From Tillus elongatus (Eukaryota > Arthropoda > Insecta > Coleoptera > Cleridae): a stretch of DNA of 64,000 nucleotides. Where the stretch lies: assembly GCA_964006375.1 (NCBI GenBank), contig OZ023267.1, forward strand, positions 16,069,471-16,133,470. Reading direction: 5' to 3'. The notes beneath the pieces were generated by a model that had not been told where the DNA came from, did no database searches, and saw only the letters and a list, made by a program, of their open reading frames with translations. The translations under genes and the position numbers were made by a program. Of this stretch, positions 41,001 to 57,950 are shown one piece after another (the first letter of the stretch is position 1; every line of letters begins with the position of its first letter).

Positions 41001-41310
41001 TAATGATTTTGTACTCAAAAATATTTACACTAATTCCTCTAGAAGATTCAATTAATATAACATTTTCGTATCTGATATTTTTCCTTATTAATATCGCGGT
41101 TCCTCTCATGTTTTCATTGACGTTTACAATAGCACTGTAACCGGAAATAAAGCTAAAGTCAGAAATGGCTACTTCTTGTAAAAGAACTATGTCTATGTTG
41201 TTACGCAATATAAATCTTCTTAACATTGATTTCTTAAGTTCAGAATTAATTGCACAAATATTTATAGTACACACAATATATGAAACACTGTAGTCTGGAT
41301 TGCCTGGCAT
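38032..41310 (-). CDS. retrotransposon ORF2: AP endonuclease and reverse transcriptase
   Basis: 1092 residues without interruption. An AP-endonuclease domain (about 10-230) nicks target DNA, with LLQEV (Glu46), GDFN (141-144) and the TDHRGV Asp-His pair (222-223). The RT domain (about 460-760) contains NKSPGIDGITSEFY, YRPLSLLNYDYKL, LDFDHAFDRLDH (first catalytic Asp), GVRQGCPMS and SAYADDLTI (catalytic Asp pair, about 681-683). A C-terminal C-x2-C...H...C knuckle (about 985-1001) ends the protein. The phrasing of the RT motifs resembles the L1/Tx1 group more than the Jockey-type copies elsewhere in the window. It would prime reverse transcription on nicked chromosomal DNA. All visible catalytic residues are present. 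Confidence 0.9.
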   Translation of the reverse strand: MPGNPDYSVSYIVCTINICAINSELKKSMLRRFILRNNIDIVLLQEVAISDFSFISGYSAIVNVNENMRGTAILIRKNIRYENVILIESSRGISVNIFEYKIINLYMPSGSQNKLQREKLLSEEFYILLANPRKYIIMAGDFNCITDPSQCSNINYNNTCVTLKRIIENFKLEDAWTLHHKTIPGYTYFQQNTGTRLDRIYITQNCKQFVGKSDLHTTPFTDHRGVQVTVKMTRNLIPVEKNPVWNLNNYILTNEELSDLLNIEWTNWTKNKNKYKNTLDWWIKYAKPKLQAFLKWQGCRIFKEKQKMIEFYQSCLKNLMEKTPNCETYQEIKRYRALIIQKQKILLDEMKLNVKNTYMLQNENISLFHIMKIKKSNTEIQTLKDDADAELTDTSIINDYIKNYFENLYSENMSSTGEKYRARNNEFKSNKKVTDETNQQLIKEVTEQEIKLALKSSPKNKSPGIDGITSEFYFKFWKLIKTEMTEIMNNMMQNREIPNEMKESVQILIPKTPNPVTIKEYRPLSLLNYDYKLFMKILKSRINESLGDIISEAQTGISNTNNNIIMGVIRLREKIAKQNKEQAQEILVSLDFDHAFDRLDHKFLWYALEEHGFSLYFINILKKLYEGSTTRIKNGNKISSPYNVNRGVRQGCPMSMLLYTLAINLLIVKLQEKNMAISAYADDLTITLQENQLEQAKQIIDRFCLLSGQKLNIKKCKALKIGPDNRSGTTRRYEWFTFEQTVKILGIVFNKNIKDMVKINWSKVTSNIYLITNQNRHRNFSLLQRVAFINTYVLSKMWYVSQVLPLPKMVAKRIISMCGFFIWQRTIGRVKRAQIILPKKLGGLSLIDPLTKANAFLIARTLRFWELYSNSSYISMLNKVANPPDKNSPLFRNAPHLKRIIMEAAYIDPDLLKNDTINVKNIYKELVKREQERVTEIQKLKTIYRNVFDKNLNHHMKSECYKFINDVIITDAYLFKIGLSDTPSCKQCNYINGDKLHLFSCNNNMTAISGYAVAVLNAFDGSNAKLEDYLSFSFKCGKKASFIMLILAKLIDFASHSSGWLNLQFFKEEIKYLINKSQHKYPAEYEDIILCL

Positions 41311-41455
41311 ATTAGATATTATGACTGTCTGTTTTTACAGAAGCAATGTTTTTCCGAAATTTGTCTGAAAAATATGAGGATCAATTAATTAATAAGATTC
41401 GTTACCTTTGTCTTGCTCGTCTAACTGCTCACTATCACTATTATTACTTTTTCTT

Positions 41456-42367
41456 CTATTTTTTTGTCTCTTCCTGAATAGCCATTTTCTTAAGATTCAA
41501 TTTTATTGTTGGTACTCTCTTGCTATCTTCTTCACTGGAGCTGGATAAGTCCGTCTTTTTTCTCTTTTTGTCTTCTTTTACTCTACTGTGTTCTGAAGAA
41601 TTCTGTTGCATTGGGTTATTTGCTACAGCTGTCACTTTTTCAGTGGTTGCACTGTGAGTTTCTTTGTCATTTTGTTTTTGTACCTGGGGTGCTTCTACAT
41701 GTGAAAGTCTAACCATACTGAATTCCTCGCTGTTACTGTGTGTTGCTGGTAAAGGAACTGGAGGTCTTCTTATCTGGTTCATTCTGTTTACGATTCTCTT
41801 CGGGCAGTCTCTTTTAATGTGATCAGGGTTATCACAGATCATGCAGGTCTTTATTTGGCCCGCATATGTTACCAGAGACGTATAGCCTTGAATTTTTAGA
41901 TATGACGGTATCATCTGCCTCATGGACATGCACACAACTCTTACCCCGCTTTCACATGCATAAAAATCTTCATGGCCTTTCCATTTTTCATTACTAATCG
42001 TTTTGACTCTTCCATATTCTGATAGTTTTTCTACAATCTTTTGATTATCCAATTCAATTGGAAAATCATATAATCTAACAATTTTGTCATACCCGTCTTC
42101 TGTAACTAGGATCTCGTGTTTATTTCCTTCTTCATCTGTATAGAAAAGACCCTCTTCTTCGCACTTTCTTATTGTTTTCTCAACTAGCAATTTTGATATT
42201 AGCTTTATAAAAATCTTTGCCTGTATATGTTCTATTTGAATGCAAATCACTTGATCACAAGTAAATTTAAGGTTATCCCTGATAAAACGATGTATCATAA
42301 CATGTTGTGGTCTTTTTGTAACATTTCTGAAATCCAAACATAAAGTATTTTCACGCTTTACATTCAT
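41456..42367 (-). CDS. retrotransposon ORF1: RNA-binding protein with CCHC knuckle
   Basis: 303 residues. The N-terminal half contains a region compatible with an RRM-like fold (KIVRLYDFPIELDNQKIVEKL and following, about 95-150). A single zinc knuckle CMICDNPDHIKRDC (C175, C178, H183, C188) is followed by a Ser/Glu/Lys-rich low-complexity tail (about 200-303). It lies directly upstream of ORF2 on the same strand with a 145-bp gap, the usual arrangement of two-ORF non-LTR elements. ORF1 proteins coat the element RNA in the ribonucleoprotein particle. Intact. Confidence 0.85.
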   Translation of the reverse strand: MNVKRENTLCLDFRNVTKRPQHVMIHRFIRDNLKFTCDQVICIQIEHIQAKIFIKLISKLLVEKTIRKCEEEGLFYTDEEGNKHEILVTEDGYDKIVRLYDFPIELDNQKIVEKLSEYGRVKTISNEKWKGHEDFYACESGVRVVCMSMRQMIPSYLKIQGYTSLVTYAGQIKTCMICDNPDHIKRDCPKRIVNRMNQIRRPPVPLPATHSNSEEFSMVRLSHVEAPQVQKQNDKETHSATTEKVTAVANNPMQQNSSEHSRVKEDKKRKKTDLSSSSEEDSKRVPTIKLNLKKMAIQEETKK

Positions 42368-42841
42368 TTTATTTTTAACTGATCCTTGTATATCACAAAA
42401 CTTTACAAAACTACTAAATAAATTTTAATCACTTACTGCGAAAAAAATTCTTTATCTTTGGGAGCTTATCAGCGCACGTCTTTATTGTACAGTCTCCCAA
42501 AGTGTACTGTGACAATGTTTTTTTAATTTTTTTTTGAAAAAGTCAAATATCTCGAAAATGGTTGAGAAAAATGACATAACATGTTAGTAAAGCCTACCAT
42601 AAAATTTAACAAGTACCCTAGATCTGTAATAAAAAACACGATGGTGTTTTTAATTACGGATTATCTATTTAAAATAAGCCAGTTGACGTCCACTTCCGGT
42701 ATAACCGGAAGTCCCTTACCAACGTCAATATTTTCAGTGAACTGAAAATTTCGAGAAACCCACGTGCGTGAATTTTCAGAAATCAATTTTGAGGCATACT
42801 CCAGAAACGGCAAATGAAAGTTCTACGTGGGACAGCCTGTA

Positions 42842-43397
42842 GTCAGAGTAAATAAAGTTTTTTAGTGAAAATCTAACCATGTGTGTTACTCAATCAATTG
42901 TGATAGATTGACATCAACTATCGGCCAAATAAATTCAGACATTTTCAATAGATTAATCGGCAAGTCACTTCATAATCATTTTGTTATCAAAAGAGCTATG
43001 TACTTATCTTTTGTTTCTGACTAATCATTGTCGGCTTATTTTTTCAATCGCTGCTGATAAAAAAAACAGTTTAGCTAAGTGTTATATATAATACACTAAT
43101 ATGTTTACTTAGGGTTAAAGTAATAATAAAAGTCATCGAAAATCATTAGAATATATCGTATAATAACATAACACAATATTCGTTGTCATGCTGTAATCAT
43201 CGAACTGTATATATACTTACGAGAGATATTGTCATCCTTAGTCTACTTGACGTGTCTCACATCGGATTAAAATAGGTTTCCTAATTCTCTCGCCGTGCGA
43301 AATCAAAACAGTATTGTACACTTATATAAACATATATGTCTTTCTAGTATCACTCTCTCGTCGACCGGATTTGTGTGTTCGTTCCTACTATTTTACA
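42842..43397 (+). promoter_or_regulatory. upstream region of UGT exon C with TATA-like site
   Basis: TATATATA at 43208-43215 precedes a TCATCC initiator-like site (43232) by about 25 bp. A transcript starting there would have a leader of about 165 nt. The stretch is free of repeats recognised elsewhere. Confidence 0.35.
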
Positions 43398-44210
43398 ATG
43401 AAATGTTTAGTAGTTATATTTATTTTGGCGGTAATAGTGCATACAGACTCTCTCAAGATATTGGGATTGTTCCCGCATCATGGTAAAAGCCACTTTGACA
43501 TTTTCTCTCCTATATTGAAAAAGCTTGCAGAGAGGGGCCACGATGTAACGGTGATAAGTCATTACCCGTTGTCTGAACCCATCCCAGGATATAGTGACAT
43601 TAGCTTAAAAGACTCCACAAAATTATTCATCGAATCGATACCTGTTGGAGCCTTTTCCTTTATAAGGAGATTCCTGACCCCATTATTGCTGCTGAATTTT
43701 GGAAATGTGACATGCGAGACAGGATTACAAGTGAAAGGTGTTCAAGATCTGATGAAGTCTAATGAAAAATTCGATTTGATTTTAGCGGAAATGTTCAACA
43801 GTGATTGCTTCTTGGGGTTTGCGCACAAGTTCAAGGTACCTGTTATTGGTCTGAGTTCGTGCACGTTAATGCCATGGTCAAGTGACAGACTAGGAGAACC
43901 TAACAACCCTGCGTATATTCCGAACAATCTGCTTACTATGAGTGACCATATGAGTTTCTTTGAAAGAGTGGAAAATACTGCCATTCTTATCGCTCATAAT
44001 CTTTTGTATAAGGTTTCGTTTAGATCTGCCGATCAACGCATTGTAAATAAGTATTTTGGTAGTGATGTCCCTTCGCTGGACCCCATAATTTATAATACAA
44101 GTTTGCTGTTGGTTAATACACATTATAGTTTAAACTTGCCAAGACCAAATGTACCAAATGTGATAGAAATCGGTGGAGTGCACATTGGAAAATCTAAAAG
44201 GTTACCTCAG
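43398..44210 (+). CDS. UGT: UDP-glycosyltransferase, first exon C (N-terminal domain)
   Basis: 271 residues from the ATG at 43398. The frame is open from an earlier ATG (43314), but only the internal start puts a signal peptide (LVVIFILAVIVHTDS) directly before [14 protein letters not shown]. His32 is the catalytic base and Asp136 (NSDCFLGF) the partner. The family motifs [32 protein letters not shown] and RVENT are present. Donor cag|gtgagt at 44211 is in phase 0. The copy is close in sequence to exons D and E. The rest of the frame (to 44234) is intron. Confidence 0.93.

Positions 44211-45594
<1,384 letters not shown>

Positions 45595-45676
<82 letters not shown>
45595..45676. repeat. (TA)n microsatellite, right flank of the fold-back element
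   Basis: TA tract with one interruption (atgtatat at 45661). It would be continuous with 44580-44704 if the fold-back element were removed. Confidence 0.9.
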
Positions 45677-46064
45677 TTTTTGTGTGTATGTATTTTCGCG
45701 GTCATTAGTGTGAGACATACTTGGTTCTCTGGTTAAACCACGTCTATAATTTATATAAACTCGACGTTTCTGTTCCTATTTTGGAGACATTTTCAAGAGG
45801 TTAAGGAAATGAACGCTAAGGTCTGAATCTAGCCACTCTTTAGGTCAGTGCATAAAGATAAGTGAGGCTGTTGTAGCTCGATTACGGGGCCTCAATCTGC
45901 CTACTCCCCAAATCCCGCTGGAGATACCCTTTAAGGCCTTTGTGTGTTCAACTCTAGACCGGAGAGAGATTTCTATAATTTTAAAACATCAATGTGGTTT
46001 AAAATATGTTCGAATCTTGCTTCGTTTTCGAAATACAGGGTGTTAAAAAACTTATTTTTTCTAT
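45677..46064. other. retroelement-tail-like stretch
   Basis: On the minus strand aaaatgtctccaaaatagga then agaaacgtcgag (45765-45800) has the word order of Penelope-like 3' tails (hairpin followed by GAAACGTC). No coding portion is attached. Remainder unassigned. Confidence 0.3.
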
Positions 46065-48400
<2,336 letters not shown>

Positions 48401-49006
48401 ACAGCCTATGTTAAGAAAACGAAGCAACATTCGAGAACTCTTCATACCACATTTTCGTCTTAAACTTAGGTGAGGATACACCTCCTTTATTTCCTCAGAA
48501 AGGTTAGCAAACACTCTGTATAGGTACTTAAAGTTATTATCACTATGATTTAATTATCCTTCACTTCTAGCCTAGAGCTTTTCGCTAATATTTTTGCACA
48601 TTCTCTATATGCCCATTCCACTTGTGTGTAAAGGTTCTTGTTAAGCTAAGATCAAATTTAACATTTTTATCCAATCAGCTTGACATTTTTGCATGACATT
48701 CGGAATATGTCAACAAACAGATGTATAAATACCTATTAGTTTGTTGGCCTTGTTTAAAGTTTCCGATACCTGTGACTGGATTGCAACATTTACAAATATA
48801 TTATATAATTAGCAACCTGGAGCAGTGCCAGGAAAATAATTTCACTCGGAGTATCAGTAGTATCAGTGTAAAAAACTGACTCAACAGCTGATTGCGGACA
48901 ATAATAGTTAGTGCTACGTTTGTGTAAATTCGCGTTAGACTTTAGTCGTGCCACTAAAGACAGATGTGTGTTATGTAGTGTGCCGTAATATAGTCGTTAC
49001 ATCATA
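48401..49006 (+). promoter_or_regulatory. upstream region of UGT exon D with TATA box and ARE-like site
   Basis: A TATAAATA box lies at 48724-48731, about 280 bp before the start codon. TGACTCAACA at 48878-48887 is one base from the Maf-type/antioxidant-response consensus TGACTCAGCA. CncC-Maf sites of this kind regulate detoxification genes in insects. This single site is weak evidence and would lie in the leader if the TATA box is used. Confidence 0.35.
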
Positions 49007-49828
49007 ATGCAATTCGGTTATTCAGCATGTATTATTGCCCTCCACTTAGTGACAATTTGTGACGCCTATAAAATACTCTGTCTTTTTCCTCATCATGGGA
49101 AAAGCCACGTGGATGTGTTTCTTCCCATCGCAAAGGCTCTCGCACAAAAAGGCCATGAAGTAGCTGTCGTTAGCCATTATCCTCTTTTAAAATCCATTCC
49201 AAACTATAGAGACATTAGTTTGAAGGGCATAACACCATTATTAATAGAATCACTTCCAGTACGGACACCTTCGAGGTATGACAGATACATTGGAAGCCCA
49301 TTTGCATTATTAGCGTTTGCCAATACGACATGCGAGTTGGGTCTAAGAGCAAAAGGTGTCCAGGAACTTATAAAATCCAAGGAGCATTTCGATGTAATTT
49401 TAGTGGAAATGTTTAACAGCGATTGCTTTCTTGGTTTTGCACATATATTCAAAGCGCCACTGATTGGATTAACGTCAAGTACAATAATGCCCTGGACATA
49501 TGAGAGGTTTGGTCTACCAAGCAGTCCGTCATACATACCAAATAACATGATGACATTCTCTGATAAGATGACTTTCTTTGAACGAGTAGAAAACACTGTG
49601 GCTGGCGTAGTCCATAAAATCCTTTATAACATATTTTTTGAAAGTCTCGACCAAAAGATAGCCAAAGAATATTTTGGTTACAAATTGCCTTCTTTGCATA
49701 ATGTTGCCTCTAATGCAAGTTTGTTTCTGGTGAATACCCATTTTAGTCTTAATTTTCCTCGGCCATATGTATCTGGTGTAGTTGAAGTTGGTGGAATTCA
49801 TATAGATAAAGAGAGGAAACTGAGTCGG
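49007..49828 (+). CDS. UGT: UDP-glycosyltransferase, first exon D (N-terminal domain)
   Basis: 274 residues. Signal peptide about 1-20 (YSACIIALHLVTICDA), then YKILCLFPHHGKSH. His34 is the catalytic base, Asp139 (NSDCFLGF) the partner. ERFGLPSSPSYIPNNM and RVENT are conserved. Exon end cgg|gtgagt (donor 49829) in phase 0. The remaining 27 codons of the open frame to 49909 read into the intron. Most similar to exons C and E. No damage seen. Confidence 0.93.
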
Positions 49829-49959
49829 GTGAGTTTTTCTGTGGAGCTAACACACTTATTGCAGTACCGTGTGATGTTCGTTTTCAAGTATTTAATAAAA
49901 TCAGAATGAATAATTAAAGGGCTCAGTTTACTGGAAGTGTACATACTTTTGAAAATAAT
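49829..49959. other. intron start after UGT exon D
   Basis: Short unassigned intronic sequence before the next repeat copy. Confidence 0.4.
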
Positions 49960-52615
<2,656 letters not shown>

Positions 52616-53171
52616 TGGACATATTCTAAAACATAATAACTTTCTGATAACGTTATTTGAAGCACAAAAACTTGTATCAAATGGGTTTTAATATATGGGT
52701 TTAATAACTCTAATCCACCACATTCTAAGAATATTTTGATAGCTCCAAAGTCATGACCTCTCAAAAACCGACTTGTTTTTAATAAAAATTTGGGAAAAGC
52801 AGAAAAGTACTGCTAATTATATTGTCGTTGAAACATGGCGTATGTTTTATCACTATCTAAAACGATAATAATAACAACTAACTGGCATTAAGTACCAGTT
52901 AAGATACGCACAGTTTTTTACCAACCACCTTTTAGTGAATATTAATTATTTTTCCCTATCAAATTTAAATTTCTCAATTCTATCTTATCTTCCCATTATC
53001 GACCAATGTAGATAATTTCGAAACCAACTAAACAATAATTAACTAAATCATATTATCTTTAAATACTCTCCTCGATTATGCATCGAGTTTATGCAGTTTA
53101 CCAGTGACAGTAACAGACAGTGTTCTGTAATGTCGAGATAATAACTAATGTCTTATAGTAAATTTGTGACA
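52616..53171 (+). promoter_or_regulatory. upstream region of UGT exon E with TATA-like site
   Basis: TTTAAATAC at 53058-53066 and a GCAGTT initiator-like site at 53093-53098 lie about 35 bp apart, the latter roughly 75 bp before the start codon. No recognised repeat occurs in the proximal 400 bp. Confidence 0.3.
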
Positions 53172-53984
53172 ATGCGGGTCTTAGTTTTATTATTAATATA
53201 TGTTACAGTGGTGTACAGTGCTAACCTTAAAATACTGGGTTTGTTTCCGCATGGGGGTAAGAGCCACTTTGACATATTTGAACCGATTTTGAGGAAATTA
53301 GCAGAGAAGGGTCACGAAGTGACTGTTATCAGTCATTACCCCCTTCCTAAATTTATGCCAAGGTATCGAGACATCAGCCTAAAGGGCACTGTACCTCTGA
53401 GAGTGGAAGTACGTCCAGTTTACAGCGCTTACAGAGTGGAGAGGTACTGGTCTCCGATAGTTTTGATGCAATCTGCTAATGCTACATGTGAAAACGGTTT
53501 AGAGCTAAAAGATGTTCAAAAGTTACTACGCTCTGATGATAAGTTCGATCTGATTATGGCAGAAGTATTTAACAGTGATTGTTTGTTGGGGTTTGTGCAT
53601 AAGTTTAAAGCACCTTTGGTTGCACTCAGTTCATCGCCATTAATGCCCTGGGCACATGACAGATTAGGTCAACCAGATAATCCGTCATATATTCCAAACC
53701 TTTTTCTAGCATTTTCTAATCACATGACGTTTATGGAAAGGGTAGAAAATACGGTGTTACTTCTTGTGCATAAACTGATTTACAAGTGTTTGCATGAACG
53801 GAATGATCAAAGAATTGGAGAAAAATACTTTGGTAGTGATTTACCTCTGCTAAGTGACATAACTTATAATACAAGTTTGATGTTGGTGAATACACACTAT
53901 AGTTTAAATTTTGCAAGACCAAATGTACCAAACGTAATTGAAATTGGAGGAGTGCATGTAGGTAAAACCAAACGTCTCAACACG
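53172..53984 (+). CDS. UGT: UDP-glycosyltransferase, first exon E (N-terminal domain)
   Basis: 271 residues from the ATG at 53172. An in-frame ATG at 53148 would add eight residues, and the later start gives a cleaner signal peptide ([16 protein letters not shown]). It is followed by [14 protein letters not shown] (His32 catalytic base). Asp136 (NSDCLLGF) is the partner. [16 protein letters not shown] and RVENT are present. Donor acg|gtaagt at 53985 in phase 0. The (TA)n tract starts only six bases after the donor hexamer. It is the last UGT first exon in the window. No constant exon appears in the following 10 kb. Undamaged. Confidence 0.93.
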
Positions 53985-53993
53985 GTAAGTCAT

Positions 53994-55425
<1,432 letters not shown>

Positions 55426-56190
55426 AACGTTATATTATTCGAGTTTTATTGAAAAAATATAAATTTTTACCAAATCACCCCTTATTTATCTCCTACCCCC
55501 CATAGCGATCTTACCCAAAAACAATTCGAAGCGTTCTTTTGTCGGGTGCTAACTGGATACCAAATTTGAAGATGATATCTCAATTCGTTTTTATTGACAG
55601 ACAGACATGCATGCCGACAGGTTCGACAGACCGACCGACGGACAGACGAAAAGATTGTCGTTGCAGAATCATGTTTTCTATATGTTTTGAATCTTTTTCC
55701 GCCATTTTAGCAAAAAAAAATATTCCGAAATTTTTGTCAACAATTTTCCACCTCCACGCATTCAACCCTTAATTTAATTTTAGCACAGACTACCAGATGT
55801 TTGATGAAATTAAAAGTTTTCTAATAAATAAATCGTAAAACGTTATATTACTCGTGTTTTAACGAAAAAATGCCAATTTTCACCAAATCAGACAACACCC
55901 CTCCCCCCTTCCCCCTTGCCCTAAAGCCATTTTACCCAAAAACAATCCGAACCGTTCGTTTGTCGGGTGCTAATTGTATACAGAATTTGAAGATGATGTC
56001 TCAATTCGTTCTAAAGTTATCGTGGCTACAAACAGACTGACATGCAGACCGACAAAGCGACTTGCAGAAACAATTTTCGTTTTCAAATCATGTTTTTTAT
56101 GTTTTGATACTTTTTACGACGTTTGAGCGAAAAAAAAAATTGAAAATTTTGTCGCCAATGCGATACTTTCACACGTTGTGACGATGTGGA
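55426..56190. repeat. two-copy direct repeat (~400-bp units)
   Basis: Unit 1 (about 55426-55835) and unit 2 (about 55836-56190) share gttatatta, cttacccaaaaacaat/tttacccaaaaacaat, tgtcgggtgctaa, tttgaagatgat and cagacagac-like blocks in the same order. No coding potential. Confidence 0.7.
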
Positions 56191-56470
56191 AGTGATATTG
56201 TTACGAAAATTCACTACAGTAAAGCACCAGCTGCATCCAAAATTTTGTTAATATGAAATACCTGTTTTAAGAGAATTCGCGACCATAGCAACTTGCTTGT
56301 TTTTTTTTTTAATTCACACTAATTTTGGATATCGATTCCATGACCTTTAATTTGGGTTCATTTGAATAAAGAAAGTACGACATTCGTAATCCCTCCAAGA
56401 GAGATATCTTTTCAATAAAGTTTAATAGAAAATTATATTGCGGCAAATTATCTCAGAAGTTTGTAAATAT

Positions 56471-57202
56471 TGTTGCGTTTTTGCCGGGTTCTGGATAACT
56501 GAGACTTTAAATTTTAACAAAACAACTTTATTTACACTCTAAATATGGATACAATAAAATTTCTAGAATGTCTCTCTCACAAAACACTTAATTTACTGGC
56601 CTTACAATTACTAATCTGCACACAAGTTACTATACTGGAACTACAGTCTAACACTTCACACTGATTACTGCTTCTTCAAGTCACTTCAACATTCTCTAAC
56701 TGAACTGTGCTGTCTGGCTGGCTTGCTTTCGCGTTTATATACTCGTCGTACCTCGTTTCTGGAGCGTTCCATTCCAGAAGGTTCCAGGACCTTCTCTTAC
56801 TAGACGGTTCTGTGAATACAGATCGGTCCCGTGTGTATACAGGGGGATGTATATACAGGTGATCCAAATGTGGTCATCACTCCTATGTTACACAAGAGGT
56901 GTTTCTCGTAATATAAGATCTCTGCGTATACAGGGTGTAAGGGTTCCCTGCACATACAGGGTGTATATACAGGATGTTCGGATTGTGCAGACCTCAGTTA
57001 TCCGTTCCCACGGGGTACAAGTTGGTAACTTCGTTATTTTTGGTCCTAGAGGGTTGAGACTTCGCCTGAGGGGGGTCACCCCAGGCACCCTCAGGGGGGT
57101 GGGGAGGCGGTGTTGCCAGATTGTGCAAGAATTCCCAGATGTTCGGAAAGTTCTGGAGATGTGGCAACACCGCACCAACATCTATTGAGATGCTTTGTAA
57201 CA
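56471..57202 (-). mobile_element. solo LTR, gypsy-like, with heat-shock-type promoter
   Basis: 732 bp with TG...CA ends (plus strand tgttgcg...gtaaca) and a 4-bp ATAT duplication on both sides (56467-56470 and 57203-57206). On the minus strand, U3 contains an eight-module heat-shock-element-like array (56756-56795), TATATAAA (56741-56734) and a TCAGTT initiator (56703-56698). An AATAAA signal follows in the downstream part (56532-56527). No internal retroviral-type coding region is attached, so it arose by LTR-LTR recombination. The 4-bp duplication fits Ty3/gypsy or related elements. Confidence 0.8.
56734..56795 (-). promoter_or_regulatory. heat-shock-element array upstream of a TATA box in the LTR
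   Basis: On the plus strand, consecutive pentamers read tTTCt gGAGc gTTCc aTTCc aGAAg gTTCc aGGAc cTTCt (56756-56795). That is six exact and two one-mismatch nTTCn/nGAAn modules at 5-bp spacing, the known binding pattern of heat-shock factor. The TATA box (56734-56741) lies 15 bp downstream on the minus strand, as in hsp promoters. Confidence 0.65.
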
Positions 57203-57206
57203 ATAT

Positions 57207-57950
57207 ATTTTTAATAACATTTGCATCGTAATGTTACAGCATTACAGAATTTAACAGCAGTTCTTATTCATATATTAAGATCACCAAAAAAGCTTCAGAT
57301 CTATTGTCAATAAAGCAATAATCGGTAGATAATTGAAAATAAAATAAAAGACATAAAATGGCCCGCGTCTCCCTTTTTACTGTATACTTGGCGTTCCGTA
57401 TTAAAATATTAGCATCAAATAGTTAAGGATTTCCAGCAGCGCTTATAATAGCGAATGTATTAACCCTTTGAAAAAAGTTTTTCGCTAAACGCTCCAGAAC
57501 TTTAAGAATTAAGAACTTGTAATGAATAAAGTTTAGTAAGACGTCTATCATCTCTCCCCGAATCTTTAGATGACGTTACATGTATTGGCACTGTTTCTTT
57601 CAAGTTCATCAAAAGGATAGAATGTAAAGTTCTTCAAAGACGTAGACGCTTGTGTGTTAACGACATAACAAACTACAATATTTTGCCGTAAAGTAAAATT
57701 TGTTTGAAAACCTAAGAAAAGCTTTGAGTTGTGCTTAGACCCGGAGATGATCTTATGTATCAAACTGTCTACGAGAAGAAAAAGAAAACACAATTTTAAA
57801 ATATTGAACTCTCTTATTTTGGTAGTCAAACGCAGGCTCATTTGGAATATGTAAGTTCTTTCTTAGAGGTAGGTATTTTCCAATTCATCGCCATCACAGT
57901 CTGAAGGCGATGTCATGTTTTCATCTCAAACATGATTGTCTCCTTTCAGC
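57207..57950. other. unassigned stretch
   Basis: A 91-residue minus-strand frame (57566-57841) resembles no family I know and has no supporting context. Nothing else recognised. Confidence 0.3.

Larger units (their letters stand above)
37717..42497 (-). mobile_element. Tx1/L1-like non-LTR retrotransposon, apparently intact
   Basis: About 4.8 kb on the minus strand with both ORFs open. The order from the 5' end is a short leader of about 130 bp containing a gggag/ctccc hairpin (42440-42497), ORF1 (42367-41456), a 145-bp spacer, ORF2 (41310-38032), then a 3' UTR of about 300 bp ending in an A-rich tail (tttttttttat on the plus strand, 37717-37727). It interrupts the right inverted repeat of a DNA transposon, which fixes its limits to within a few bases. 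No clear target duplication was found. Lack of mutation in both ORFs indicates recent insertion. Confidence 0.85.
35535..42839. mobile_element. long-TIR DNA transposon interrupted by two younger elements
   Basis: The left inverted repeat (35535-35912) and a split right repeat (37632-37715 plus 42497-42839) mirror each other. Pairs include ggagtac/gtactcc-type ends, cacgcacgtggg (35572) with cccacgtgcgtg (42760), acataacatg and aacctgaagagttga. The right end reads gacagcctg|ta (42831-42841), suggesting a TA duplication. The corresponding outermost ~35 bp of the left end are missing. The interior holds a second long-TIR element. The right TIR is broken by the Tx1/L1-like retrotransposon. No transposase of its own was identified. 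Confidence 0.7.

Noticed and set aside
57566..57841. 91-residue minus-strand frame
   Set aside because: No motif, no neighbours, expected by chance in AT-rich sequence of this length.
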